A stretch of DNA of 64,000 bases from CAITWD01 sp963727285 (lineage in GTDB: Bacteria; Actinomycetota; Thermoleophilia; Miltoncostaeales; Miltoncostaeaceae): NCBI GenBank assembly GCA_963727285.1, contig CAVSFF010000009.1, positions 1,116,001 through 1,180,000 on the forward strand. Reading direction: 5' to 3'. A program made the position numbers and the translations under genes. The notes beneath the pieces are model-generated. The model did no database searches and was not told the origin of the DNA. It saw only the letters and a program-made list of their open reading frames with translations. This document shows positions 21,839-31,114 of the stretch, piece by piece (the stretch's first letter is position 1; each line of letters opens with the position of its first letter).

Positions 21839-23274
21839 GCCGGCCGTGCTCCGGCCGTCGGCGCGGGTGCGTCCTCGAAGCGGAGTTTGGTCGTCGAGTC
21901 CGGTACGGGAATGGCGTACTCGCCCGTGAAGCAGGCGCGGCAGAAGCGGTCGGCGGGCGTGCCGATCGCCCGCTGGAGCCCGTCCAGGGACAGGTGCGCC
22001 AGCGACGTCGCCCCGGTGATGCGCGCGACATCCTCGATCGAATGCCGCGCCGCGATCAGCTCGCCCCGGGACGGCATGTCGATGCCGTAGAAGCACGGCC
22101 AGCTGATCGGCGGGCTCGAGATCCGCATGTGGACTTCGCGCGCCCCCGCCTCGTGCAGCATCGAGACGACCTGCCGGGTGGTGGTTCCGCGCACGATCGA
22201 ATCGTCGACCACGATCAGGCGCTTGCCGTCGATGACTTCGCGCAGGGGATTGAACTTCAGCTTGACGCCGTTCTTGCGCAGCTCCTGGTCGGGCTGGATG
22301 AAGCTGCGCCCGACGTACCGGTTGCGCACGACCGCCTCGGAATAGGGAATCCCGGACGCGAATGCGTATCCGATCGCCGCCGGGGTCCCGGAGTCCGGCA
22401 GGCCGACCACCATGTCGGCGTCGACCGGTGCCTCGTGTGCGAGCTCGATGCCCATCGCGCGGCGCTGCTCCCACACGTTTCTGCCGTCCAGCAGGCTGTC
22501 CGGCCGGGCGAAGTAGATGTGCTCGAACACGCACATCCGCGAGGCGGACGGCGTCAGCACCTGCCGGCTCTCGATGGCCGTCGCGGTGAGTCGAACCGCT
22601 TCGCCGGGCCGCACCTCGCGTACCAGCTCGGCACCGATCTGGTCGAGGGCGCAGGTTTCCGAGGCGACGCAGTACCCGCCCTCGAGTCGCCCGAGCACCA
22701 GCGGCCGTACCCCGTGGGCATCGCGGAACGCGACGAGCTCGTCGGCCGACAGGGCCACGGCCGAGAACGCGCCGACAAGGCGTCCGATGACCGCCACGAC
22801 GGCGTCGAGCAGGGACCCGGGTTCGCGGGCCAGGAGGGCCGCGATGATCTCGGAGTCGGTGGTCGCCTGCAGCGGCTGCGGGTCGTTGGACAGCTGTTCC
22901 CGCAGTGCGTCGGTGTTGGTCAGATTGCCGTTGTGGCCGAGCGCCACCAGGCCGTCGCCGCGATTGCGGGTGACCGGCTGTGCGTTCTCCCACTTGTTGG
23001 ACCCGGTCGTCGAGTAGCGCACGTGTCCGATGGCCGAGTGTCCGGACAGGCTACGCAGCGACGGTTCGTCGAAGACCGCGCCGACCAGTCCGAGGTCCCG
23101 CTGGACCATGACGTGACCGTCATCGGTGACGGCGATGCCTGCGCTCTCCTGCCCCCGGTGCTGGAGCGCGTGGAGCGCGAAGAAGGCCAGCCGGGAAATG
23201 TCGCGGCCGGGCGCGACGATGCCGACGACGCCGCATTCGTCGTGGGGAGAGTCGTCGTCCCAGAGCTCGCTCAT
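21835..23274 (-). CDS. purF: Amidophosphoribosyltransferase (Fe-S type)
   Basis: A 479-residue first enzyme of purine synthesis, moving glutamine amide nitrogen onto PRPP. Cys14 in DECGVVGI is the glutaminase nucleophile; the 13 residues before it form the propeptide removed in the B. subtilis-type enzyme. The PRPP site is IVVDDSIVRGTTTRQ. Cysteines in CVFEHIYFAR, WPCFYGIDMPSRGE and RFCRACFTGEY fit the [4Fe-4S] cluster of that class, which confers oxygen-linked turnover in Bacillus. ATG 23274 overlaps the purL stop. As in other purine operons, feedback by AMP/GMP is expected from the family, not seen here. Confidence 0.96.
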   Translation of the reverse strand: MSELWDDDSPHDECGVVGIVAPGRDISRLAFFALHALQHRGQESAGIAVTDDGHVMVQRDLGLVGAVFDEPSLRSLSGHSAIGHVRYSTTGSNKWENAQPVTRNRGDGLVALGHNGNLTNTDALREQLSNDPQPLQATTDSEIIAALLAREPGSLLDAVVAVIGRLVGAFSAVALSADELVAFRDAHGVRPLVLGRLEGGYCVASETCALDQIGAELVREVRPGEAVRLTATAIESRQVLTPSASRMCVFEHIYFARPDSLLDGRNVWEQRRAMGIELAHEAPVDADMVVGLPDSGTPAAIGYAFASGIPYSEAVVRNRYVGRSFIQPDQELRKNGVKLKFNPLREVIDGKRLIVVDDSIVRGTTTRQVVSMLHEAGAREVHMRISSPPISWPCFYGIDMPSRGELIAARHSIEDVARITGATSLAHLSLDGLQRAIGTPADRFCRACFTGEYAIPVPDSTTKLRFEDAPAPTAGARPA

Positions 23275-25443
23275 GCGATCGCCTCGGTCAGGGTGGTCTC
23301 GTAGACGTCCCGTGCCCGTTCGAGGTCAAGACGGACCGTCGTCCCGTCAACGGACACCTCCACAGTATCGCCACCGACGGCGCCGATGACGCTGAGTGGT
23401 ACGTCGGCGGTGATCTCGCGGAGTGCGTCGAGCGCATCCGGACGGCACGTGACCAGGATCCGCCCGCCCGATTCGCCGAACAGATCCTCGTCGGCGCGGC
23501 GCCCGTCCGGGAGCCTCACCACGCACCCGACTCCGCCGGCAAGCGCGGATTCGGCGATCGTGACAGCGATTCCCCCGTCGGAGACGTCGTGGGCGGAGGT
23601 CACCAGGCCCCGGCCCGCAGCGGCGACCATTGCGAAGATGAGCGCGGCCTCGGCGCCCGGGTCCGGGCGCGGAGGGGATCCGGTCGCCGTGCCGAGCCAC
23701 TCGCTGGCGTCGAGGCGCGGCAGCCCCCCGCCGAGCAGGACGATCAGGTCGCCGTCGGCACCGTAGGCGTGTCCCACGCTCGCCGACGCGTCCTCGAGCA
23801 GCCCCACCATCCCGATGACCGGCGTCGGGTAGATGGCACGCTCGGGGCTCTCGTTGTAGAGCGAGACGTTGCCCGAGACGACCGGGACCGAGATCGCCTC
23901 GAGCGCCTCGCTCATCCCCTCGATCGCCTCGGCCAGCCGCCAGCCGGTGCTCCCCTTCTCGGGGTTGGCGAAGTTGAGGCAGTCGCTGGCCGCATACGGG
24001 AGCGCCCCGGTGCAGGCGATGTTGCGGGCGGCCTCGAACACCGATGCGCGGCCGCCGCCGCGCGGGTCGAGCTCGCAATGGCGCTCGGCGCAGTCGGTGG
24101 TGATCGCCAGCGCGCGGGACATGCCCGGGATCCGGATGACCGCGGCATCGCCTCCCGGTCGGCGGATCGTGTTCGCGCCGACGAGGTGGTCGTACTGCTG
24201 GTAGATCCAGCGCTTGGAGGCGATGTTGGGGCGTCCGAGCAGTGCCAGCCAGGCATCGGCCAAGTCGGCCGGCGCGGGGATTGCATCCAGATCGAGGGCC
24301 GCAGGCGCCGGTGCGGGATCGCGTGGCACCGCGTAGGAGGGCGCGTCGTCGGTCAGCGCCGATGCGGGGATGTCGACGACGACCTCGCCGTGGTGGCGGG
24401 CGGTGAAGTTGCCGGTGCCGGTCACCGTGCCGATGACGTTGGCGTCCAGCTCCCAGCGCGCGCACATCGCCAGGACCGCGTCGAGCTTGGGCGGGTCGAC
24501 GAGCCCGAGCATGCGTTCCTGGCTCTCCGACACGAGGATCTCCGCCGCCGCCATGCCCTCTTCGCGAAGGTGGACACGGTCCAGGTCGATCTCGAGGCCC
24601 ACGCCTCCCTTGGCGGCCATTTCACTGGCCGCGCTGGTGAGCCCCGCCGCGCCGAGATCCTGCAGTGCCAGCAGCAGGTCGCTTGCCGCCAGCTCGAGGC
24701 AGCAGTCGATCAGCTTGCGCTCGGTGAACGGGTCCGAGACCTGAACCGAAGGGCGCTTGCTTTCGTCGTCCGCGCTCAGTTCGGCCGATGCGAGCACGCT
24801 CGCTCCGCCGATGCCGTCGCGCCCGGTCCGGTTGCCGATCAGCACCAGCAGGTTGCCCTCGCCGAAGGCCGCGGCGCGCAGCATCCCGTCCGCGGGGACG
24901 AGTCCCGACGCACATGGCATTGACCAGGCACGAATCCTCGTAGCGGTCGTCGAAGACGACCTCCCCGCCCACGGTCGGGACGCCGATGCAGTTGCCGTAA
25001 TGGCCGATGCCCGCGACGGCGCGCGTGAACAGATGGCGGCTGCGGGCGCTGGCGAGGGTGCCGAAGCGCAGCGAGTCCAGGAGGGCGATCGGCCGCGCAC
25101 CGAGCGCGAGGATGTCGCGGACGATCCCGCCGATGCCGGTTGCGGCGCCCTCGAACGGCTCGACCGCCGACGGGTGGTTGTGAGACTCGACTTTGAGCGC
25201 GATCGCCCAGCCGTCGCCGACGTCCACGGCCCCGGCGTTCTCGCCGGGGCCCTGCAGGACATGCGGACCCTCGGTCGGAAAGCGTCGCAGCATGCTCCGG
25301 GAGTGCTTGTAGGAGCAGTGCTCGCTCCACATCAGGCTGAACATCACGAGTTCGGGATCGGTCGGCGCGCGCCCGATCAACCCTGGAATCAGGGCGAACT
25401 CGTCATCGGTGAGTCCCAGCTGGCGGTGCAGCGGCGCCGTCAT
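23271..25443 (-). CDS. purL: FGAM synthase, large subunit, with a one-base frameshift
   Basis: Joins to about 723 residues, the small-type PurL that works with PurQ and PurS to make FGAM from FGAR, ATP and glutamine. The first part has SEHCSYKHSR and ALKVESHNHPSAVEPFEGAATG. After the break come GGASVLASAEL, QDLGAAGLTSAASEMA and the Walker-like SDCLNFANPEKG. The frame shifts at about residue 179: removing one G from the GGG opposite 24904-24906 restores CLVNAMCVGLVPADGMLRAA. ATG 25443 overlaps purQ by ATGA and the stop overlaps purF by ATGA. A real break here would stop FGAM synthesis and be polar on purF. Confidence 0.92.
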
Positions 25444-26069
25444 GCGCGCACCAGGGCCGCGAACAGCCCGAGCCCGTCGACCGATCCCAGCAGCGGGTCG
25501 GTGGCCTCCTCGGGATGCGGCATCAGCCCGAGGACGTTGCCGGCGGCGTTGGCGACGCCGGCGGCGGACGCCACCGCGCCGAGCGGGTTCTCATCCCCGT
25601 AGGACAGCACGATGCGTGCGGTCGCGGGATCCCCGAACCAGGCGCCGTCATGGTTCTTGATCGGAATCGACAGCGGTCCGTCGAGCTCGCGTGTGAACGG
25701 CGTGTCGCGGTCCAGGACCTGGAGGTCGACCTGGCGGCACACGAACGACGTGCTCCGGTTGGTGCGCAGGACGCCCGGCAGCAGCCCGGCCTCGCAGAGC
25801 ACCTGGAAGCCGTTGCAGATCCCGAGCACGAGGCCGCCCGAATCCGCGTGGCGTCGGACCGCCGCCATGATGGGGGATCGCGAGGCGATCGCGCCGGGGC
25901 GCAAGTGGTCCCCGTAGCTGAAACCGCCGGGCAGCACGACCCCGCGGGTCCCGGCGGGGAGCTCCGCGTCGGCGTGCCAGGCGTAGGTCGCCTGCCCGCC
26001 GGCCGCCTGGACGGCGCGGACAGCGCTGTCGTGGTCAAGGGATCCGGGAAACCGCACGACGGCAATCAT
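25440..26069 (-). CDS. purQ: FGAM synthase, glutaminase subunit
   Basis: A 209-residue class-I glutamine amidotransferase that feeds ammonia to PurL. It has VLPGGFSYGDHLRPGAIAS, the nucleophile in LGICNGFQVL and the His-x-Glu in LMPHPEEATD. It starts 3 nt after the purS stop and ends overlapping the purL start. Intact. The family acts only in complex with PurS and PurL, whose genes flank it on each side and are both frameshifted as sequenced. Confidence 0.96.
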   Translation of the reverse strand: MIAVVRFPGSLDHDSAVRAVQAAGGQATYAWHADAELPAGTRGVVLPGGFSYGDHLRPGAIASRSPIMAAVRRHADSGGLVLGICNGFQVLCEAGLLPGVLRTNRSTSFVCRQVDLQVLDRDTPFTRELDGPLSIPIKNHDGAWFGDPATARIVLSYGDENPLGAVASAAGVANAAGNVLGLMPHPEEATDPLLGSVDGLGLFAALVRA

Positions 26070-26072
26070 CGG

Positions 26073-26308
26073 TCAGTCCTCGATGGCGACGGCGAAGTCT
26101 TCGATCAGCGGATTCGCCAGGAGCTGCTCGCACATCCGGCGGGCATCGCCGAGCGGATCCGGCCCTCGAGCTCCAGCTCGATCCGACGCCCGAGACGGAC
26201 GTCGTGGATTCCGTCGAACCCGAGGCGCCCGAGGGCACCCTGCACGGCCTGGCCCTGCGGGTCGAGCACGCCGTCACGCGGCATGACCGTTACGACGACA
26301 CGGGTCAT
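26073..26308 (-). CDS. purS: FGAM synthase, PurS subunit, with a one-base frameshift
   Basis: Joins to about 78 residues, the usual size of PurS, which bridges PurQ and PurL. The first 48 codons give MTRVVVTVMPRDGVLDPQGQ and the following core RRIELELEG. After the break the proper frame reads DPLGDARRMCEQLLANPLIE and ends in a Glu-Asp. Adding one base in the GGGCC opposite 26161-26165 joins them as ELEGPDPLGDARR. ATG 26308 overlaps the purC stop (ATGA). The short length means many gene finders would miss it. Confidence 0.88.
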
Positions 26309-27189
26309 CGGTGCGCCTCCTGGAGATAGTCGACAAATCGGTGTCCGGAGATACGTTCGTATGCCTGGATGTAGCGCGTGCGCGTCCCGTCGACGACCTC
26401 GTCCGGCAGGGCCGGCCCCGGCGGCGAATGGTCCCAGCCCGAACCGTCGAGCCAGTCCCGCACGTACTGCTTGTCGAACGACGCCGGGCTGCCCCCGGGC
26501 GACCATTCGTCGGCGGGCCAGAGCCGGGAGCTGTCGGGAGTCAGCACCTCGTCGGCGAGCACGAGCACGCCCTCCGCGTCGCGACCGAACTCGAACTTGG
26601 TGTCGGCGAGGATGATCCCGGCCTCGGCGCACCGGTCGTGGGCCTGACGGTAGATCGCGAGGGTGAGCCCCTCGAGTGCGGCGACCAGTCCCGCGCCGAA
26701 TCGCGCGGCCGCCTCGTCCCGGGTGATGTTCTCGTCGTGGCCGCTCGTGGCTTTGGTGGCGGGCGTGAAGATCGGTTCCGGAAGGCGGTCGCCCTGCCGC
26801 AGGCCGGCCGGCAGGGCGTGGCCGGCCACCATGCCCGTCTCGCGGTACTCGCGCCATCCCGACCCGGCCAGATACCCCCGGGCCACGCATTCGAGATCGA
26901 CCATCTCGAGTCGCCTGACCAGTGTCGTGCGCCCGGCGAACTCATCGGTGCGAAAGGGCTCGGGAAGATCGTCGCGGCGGATGCTGATCAGATGATTTGG
27001 CACGAGGCCCGCGGTCTCGGCGAACCAGAAGGCCGACATCGCCGTCAGCACGCGACCCTTGTCGGGAATCGGTGTCGGCATGACGACGTCGTACGCGGAG
27101 ATCCGGTCGCTCGCGACCAGCACGAGGCGGTCCTCGCCATCGGCGTAGATCTCGCGGACCTTGCCGCGTGCGATCGGCTCCGGGATCAC
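26305..27189 (-). CDS. purC: SAICAR synthase
   Basis: A 294-residue enzyme joining CAIR and aspartate with ATP. It starts PEPIARGKVREIYADGEDRL, has ASDRISAYDVVMPTPIPDKG and the substrate signature ECVARGYLAGSGW, then ILADTKFEFG. GTG 27189 overlaps the purB stop as GTGA, and its own stop overlaps purS. Intact and of ordinary length for the long actinobacterial form. Its substrate requires PurE (and usually PurK), for which I find no gene in the window. Confidence 0.96.
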   Translation of the reverse strand: MIPEPIARGKVREIYADGEDRLVLVASDRISAYDVVMPTPIPDKGRVLTAMSAFWFAETAGLVPNHLISIRRDDLPEPFRTDEFAGRTTLVRRLEMVDLECVARGYLAGSGWREYRETGMVAGHALPAGLRQGDRLPEPIFTPATKATSGHDENITRDEAAARFGAGLVAALEGLTLAIYRQAHDRCAEAGIILADTKFEFGRDAEGVLVLADEVLTPDSSRLWPADEWSPGGSPASFDKQYVRDWLDGSGWDHSPPGPALPDEVVDGTRTRYIQAYERISGHRFVDYLQEAHR

Positions 27190-28482
27190 AGCGCCGCGAC
27201 CCGGTCCATGACCTGGTCGACGTGCCGCAGATACCAGCGTGGGTCGAACAGCTCCGCGAGCGCGTCGCCGTCGAGACGCCCCGCCACCTCGGGATCGGCC
27301 GCCAGCAGCTCGCGCAAGGGGATGCGGGTGTTCCAGCACTCCATCGCGTTGCGCTGGACGATGGTGTACGCGTCCTCGCGGGTGAGACCGGTCCCGACGA
27401 GGGCCAAGAGCACCCGCTGTGAGAACACCAGACCGCCCGAGCTCTCGAGGATCTCCTGCATGCGTTCGGTGTAGACCACGAGTCCGCCGACCAGCTGCTG
27501 CGCCTTGGCGAGCATGTAGTCGAGGGCCAGGAACGCGTCGGGGAGGATGACCCGCTCGACCGACGAATGCGAGATGTCCCGCTCGTGCCACAGCGCCACG
27601 TCCTCGAGGGCGGCGACGGACGCGCCGCGGACGACGCGCGCGAGCCCCGAGATGCGCTCGGCGGTGATCGGGTTCCGCTTGTGCGGCATCGCCGAGCTGC
27701 CCTTCTGGCCGACGGTGAACGCCTCTTCGGCCTCGCGGACCTCGGTGCGCTGCAGGTGCCGCAGCTCGGTGGCGAGGCGGTCGAGGGAGCTCGCCGCGAC
27801 GGCCATCGCCGTCACGAGCTCTGCGTGGCGGTCACGGGCGACCACCTGCGTCGACACCGGTTCGGCGCCGAGGCCGACCTCGTCGAGCACTTCGGCTTCG
27901 AGGTCGGGCGGCAGCGTGGCATATGTGCCGACGGCGCCGGAGAGCTTGCCGACCGCGCACTGGGCGACGGCCCGCGTGAGCCGCTCCTCGTTGCGGCGGC
28001 TCTCGAAGGCGAATCCGGCGATGCGGAGCCCGAAACTGGTGGGCTCCGCATGGACGCCGTGGGTGCGCCCGACGGCAACGGTGTCGCGGTGGGCGAGTGC
28101 CAGATCACGCAGCACGAATGTCAGCGCCGCCTGTTCGGCGACCAGCAGCTCGCCGGCGCGCCGGATCGCGAGCCCGAGGCCGGTATCGAGGACGTCGGAG
28201 GAGGTCATGCCGTAGTGGATCCAGCGCGACGCCGGGCCCGACGTGCTCGGCTACGTCGGTCAGGAATGCGACGACGTCGTGGTTGGTGGTCTTCTCGAGC
28301 TCCTGCGAGCGCTCGACGGTGAACCCGGCCTTGGACTCGATCTCGGCGAGGTCGCCGGCCGGGATCACGCCGCGCCGCGCCCAGGCGCGACAGACCGCGA
28401 GCTCCACCTCGAGCCAGCGTCCGAACTTCGCCTCTTCGACCCAGATCGCCGACATGGCGGGTCGTGAGTAGCGCGGGATCAC
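27186..28482 (-). CDS. purB: Adenylosuccinate lyase, with a one-base frameshift
   Basis: Joins to about 431 residues, normal for PurB, which cleaves SAICAR to AICAR and adenylosuccinate to AMP. Before the break: MSAIWVEEAKFGRWLEVELA and TTNHDVVAFLTD. After it: WIHYGMTSSDVLDT, GRTHGVHAEPTSFG and the signature GSSAMPHKRNPI. The shift is at about residue 81, where GTCGGGCCCGG (opposite 28234-28239) carries one base too many; dropping one C gives EHVGPASRWIHYGMTS. GTG 28482 overlaps the purD stop. It serves both IMP and AMP branches, so real loss should cause adenine need. Confidence 0.92.
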
Positions 28483-29765
28483 AGGCCCAGCGCGATGTCG
28501 CGTCGCATTTGCATGCCCTCCCAGGTGATGAGCTCTGCCGCGGCGTACGTCCGTGCGCGCGCCTCGGCGACGGTGGCGCCCCGCTGTGCGACCGCGAGGA
28601 CGCGGCCACCACCGGTCACGATCTGCCCCGCCTCGTCGCGGCGCGTACCGGCGTGGTACACCTCGGCCCCGAGTGCGGCCGCCTGGTCGAGGCCGGAGAT
28701 GACGTCACCCTGGCGCGGGGCCCCGGGGTAGCCGGCCGCCGCCAGTACGACCGCGACGCAGGGATCCGGATGGACCGCGACGGGACGGTCCGGGACATCA
28801 CCCCGGGCGGCGTTGCCAAGGAATTCAAGGGCATCGTCGGCGAGTCGCGGCAGCAGCGCCTGTGTCTCCGGATCGCCGAAGCGCACGTTGAACTCCAACA
28901 CCCGCGGACCGTCCGCCGTCATCATCAGGCCGGCGTACAGGACGCCCGAGAACGGGATGCCGCGCCGCGCCATCTCCGCGACGACGGGGCGGTGGACCAG
29001 GTCGATCAGACGGTCGGCCTCGGCGTCCGGCAGGTCGGGGATCGGCGAGACGGATCCCATCCCGCCCGTATTCGGGCCGGTATTGCCGTCGCCGATCGGC
29101 TTGTAGTCACGGGCGGCGGGGAACCGCGCGATCCGGTCGCCCGCACAAATCGCCAGCAGCGAGACCTCGGGTCCGGTCATCCCCTCCTCGACGACGACGA
29201 TCGCGCCGGCCTCGCCGAAGATCCGACGCTCGAGCGCGTCGGTGAGCGCGGCGATCGCCTCGTCGCGGGTCTGCGCGACGACGACGCCCTTCCCGGCGGC
29301 GAGCCCGTCGGCCTTGATCGCGACCGGAACCCCGAACGCGTCGATCGCCGCGATGCCCGCCGCGACGTCGGTGACCGTCTCCGAGCGCGCCGTCGGCACG
29401 CCCGCGGCCAGCATGATCTCCTTGGCGAAGGCCTTGCTGCCTTCAAGCCGGGCCGCGTCCCGTGACGGACCGAGTACGGGGATCCCGGCCGCACGCAGCG
29501 CATCGCCGGCCCCGGTCACCAGGGGAGCCTCCGGGCCGAGAATGACGAAGTCGGCACCGATCTCCCGTGCAAGCGCGGTGATCGCCTGCGGGTCGTTGAC
29601 GTCGACCGGGCGAATCTGGGCGTCCCGCGCGATGCCGGCGTTGCCGGGCGCGCAATAGATATTCGGGTTGCCGTCAGCGCGCGCGAGCGCCCGCACAAGG
29701 GCGTGTTCGCGACCGCCGCCGCCCACCACCAGCACCGTCTGCTGCACCTGCGCATGCTCGCACAT
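28479..29765 (-). CDS. purD: Phosphoribosylamine-glycine ligase
   Basis: A 428-residue ATP-grasp enzyme, the second step of IMP synthesis. It has VLVVGGGGREHAL at the N-terminus, YCAPGNAGIARDA, KADGLAAGKGVVVAQT in the ATP-grasp core and LEFNVRFGDPETQALLPRL near the metal site. ATG 29765 is used; it follows a G-rich stretch, and the frame upstream does not look like protein. It begins 62 nt after purA ends and overlaps purB by GTGA. Intact. Confidence 0.95.
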   Translation of the reverse strand: MCEHAQVQQTVLVVGGGGREHALVRALARADGNPNIYCAPGNAGIARDAQIRPVDVNDPQAITALAREIGADFVILGPEAPLVTGAGDALRAAGIPVLGPSRDAARLEGSKAFAKEIMLAAGVPTARSETVTDVAAGIAAIDAFGVPVAIKADGLAAGKGVVVAQTRDEAIAALTDALERRIFGEAGAIVVVEEGMTGPEVSLLAICAGDRIARFPAARDYKPIGDGNTGPNTGGMGSVSPIPDLPDAEADRLIDLVHRPVVAEMARRGIPFSGVLYAGLMMTADGPRVLEFNVRFGDPETQALLPRLADDALEFLGNAARGDVPDRPVAVHPDPCVAVVLAAAGYPGAPRQGDVISGLDQAAALGAEVYHAGTRRDEAGQIVTGGGRVLAVAQRGATVAEARARTYAAAELITWEGMQMRRDIALGL

Positions 29766-29827
29766 GCGCCCCCCGGTGCGTCCGGTTCTTGACAGTGATT
29801 TTCCCGCGGGGAGCGGGGTCGCGCCCG

Positions 29828-31111
29828 TCAGATCTCGACGGTGTCGATGACCTGATGACGGCCCTGGCCCGTCCCGATCAGCGTGATCGGAACCTCGACC
29901 GCGTCGGAGATGGTCTGGACATAGACGCGAGCGGCTTCCGGCAGGTTGCGCAGCTCGCGGCATTCGGTGATGTCGACGTCCCACCCCTCCAGATCGCGGT
30001 AGACCGGGGTGCAGCTGTGGAACACCGACTGGTGATACGGCAACTCGGTCAGGATCTCGCCCTCGCGGGTGCGATAGGCCTCACAGATCCGGACCCGCTC
30101 GAACCCGGAGAGCACGTCCAGTTTGGTCAGTGCGAGTTCCGTGAACCCGGACAGGCGCGCCGCGTAGCGCAGTGCGACCAAATCGATCCAGCCGCAGCGC
30201 CGCTGGCGTCCGGTCGTCGTTCCGAACTCGTTGCCGCGTTCGAGCATCCGCAGGCCGTCGGCGTCGTCGAGTTCGGTCGGAAACGGACCCTCGCCGACGC
30301 GGGTTGTGTAGGCCTTGCTGACCCCGACCACACGGGCGATGCGCGTCGGCCCGATACCGATCCCCGCGCAGGCGGCGCCGGCGATCGGGTTGGAGGAGGT
30401 CACGAACGGGTACGTCCCGTGGTCGACATCGAGCATGGTGCCCTGGGCGCCCTCAAGCAGAACGTTGTTGTCGTCACGCAGCGCCCGGTCGACGATCAGC
30501 GAGGTGTCGGCGATGAACGACTCCAGCCGCGCTGCGAACGGCTCCAGCGTGTCGGCGATCTCGGTGGCATCCATGCGCGGGAGCCCGTAGATCCGCTCCA
30601 TGATCTCGTTCTTGAGCTCGAGTGCGATCTCGAGCTTGCGGACGAGGATCTTGCGGTCGAGAAGGTCCTGCGCCCGGATGCCGGTGCGGGCCGCCTTGTC
30701 CTGGTAGCACGGCCCAATGCCGCGTCGGGTGGTCCCGATCGAGAAGCGTCCGAGGCGCATCTCCGACGCCCCGTCCAGGGCGATGTGGTACGGCATGATC
30801 AGGTGCGCGTTGCTCGACAGGCGCAGCCCGTCCAGGGCGATGCCGCGCAGCTCAAGGGCGTCGATCTCGGTGACCAGCGCCCCCGGATCCACGACCGTGC
30901 CGCTGCCGATGACGCACAGGGTCCCCGGGTACAGGATCCCGGACGGCACCAGGTGCAGCTTGTACGTCTCGTTGCCGGCGACGATGGTGTGGCCGGCGTT
31001 GTTGCCCCCCTGGTAGCGGGCGACGAGGTCGCTCTTTTCCGCAAGCAGGTCGACGACCTTGCCCTTGCCTTCATCGCCCCACTGGGCGCCCACGATCACG
31101 GTTGCAGGCAT
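29828..31111 (-). CDS. purA: Adenylosuccinate synthase
   Basis: A 427-residue GTP-dependent enzyme joining IMP and aspartate on the way to AMP. It begins with the P-loop-like GAQWGDEGKGKVVDLLAE and has QGGNNAGHTIV, GIGPCYQDKAARTGIR and KLDVLSGFERVRICEAY. ATG 31111 lies 3 nt after the dnaB stop, which ties AMP synthesis to the replicative helicase in one transcript. Intact, with all catalytic residues of the first loop present. Confidence 0.97.
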   Translation of the reverse strand: MPATVIVGAQWGDEGKGKVVDLLAEKSDLVARYQGGNNAGHTIVAGNETYKLHLVPSGILYPGTLCVIGSGTVVDPGALVTEIDALELRGIALDGLRLSSNAHLIMPYHIALDGASEMRLGRFSIGTTRRGIGPCYQDKAARTGIRAQDLLDRKILVRKLEIALELKNEIMERIYGLPRMDATEIADTLEPFAARLESFIADTSLIVDRALRDDNNVLLEGAQGTMLDVDHGTYPFVTSSNPIAGAACAGIGIGPTRIARVVGVSKAYTTRVGEGPFPTELDDADGLRMLERGNEFGTTTGRQRRCGWIDLVALRYAARLSGFTELALTKLDVLSGFERVRICEAYRTREGEILTELPYHQSVFHSCTPVYRDLEGWDVDITECRELRNLPEAARVYVQTISDAVEVPITLIGTGQGRHQVIDTVEI

Positions 31112-31114
31112 GTG

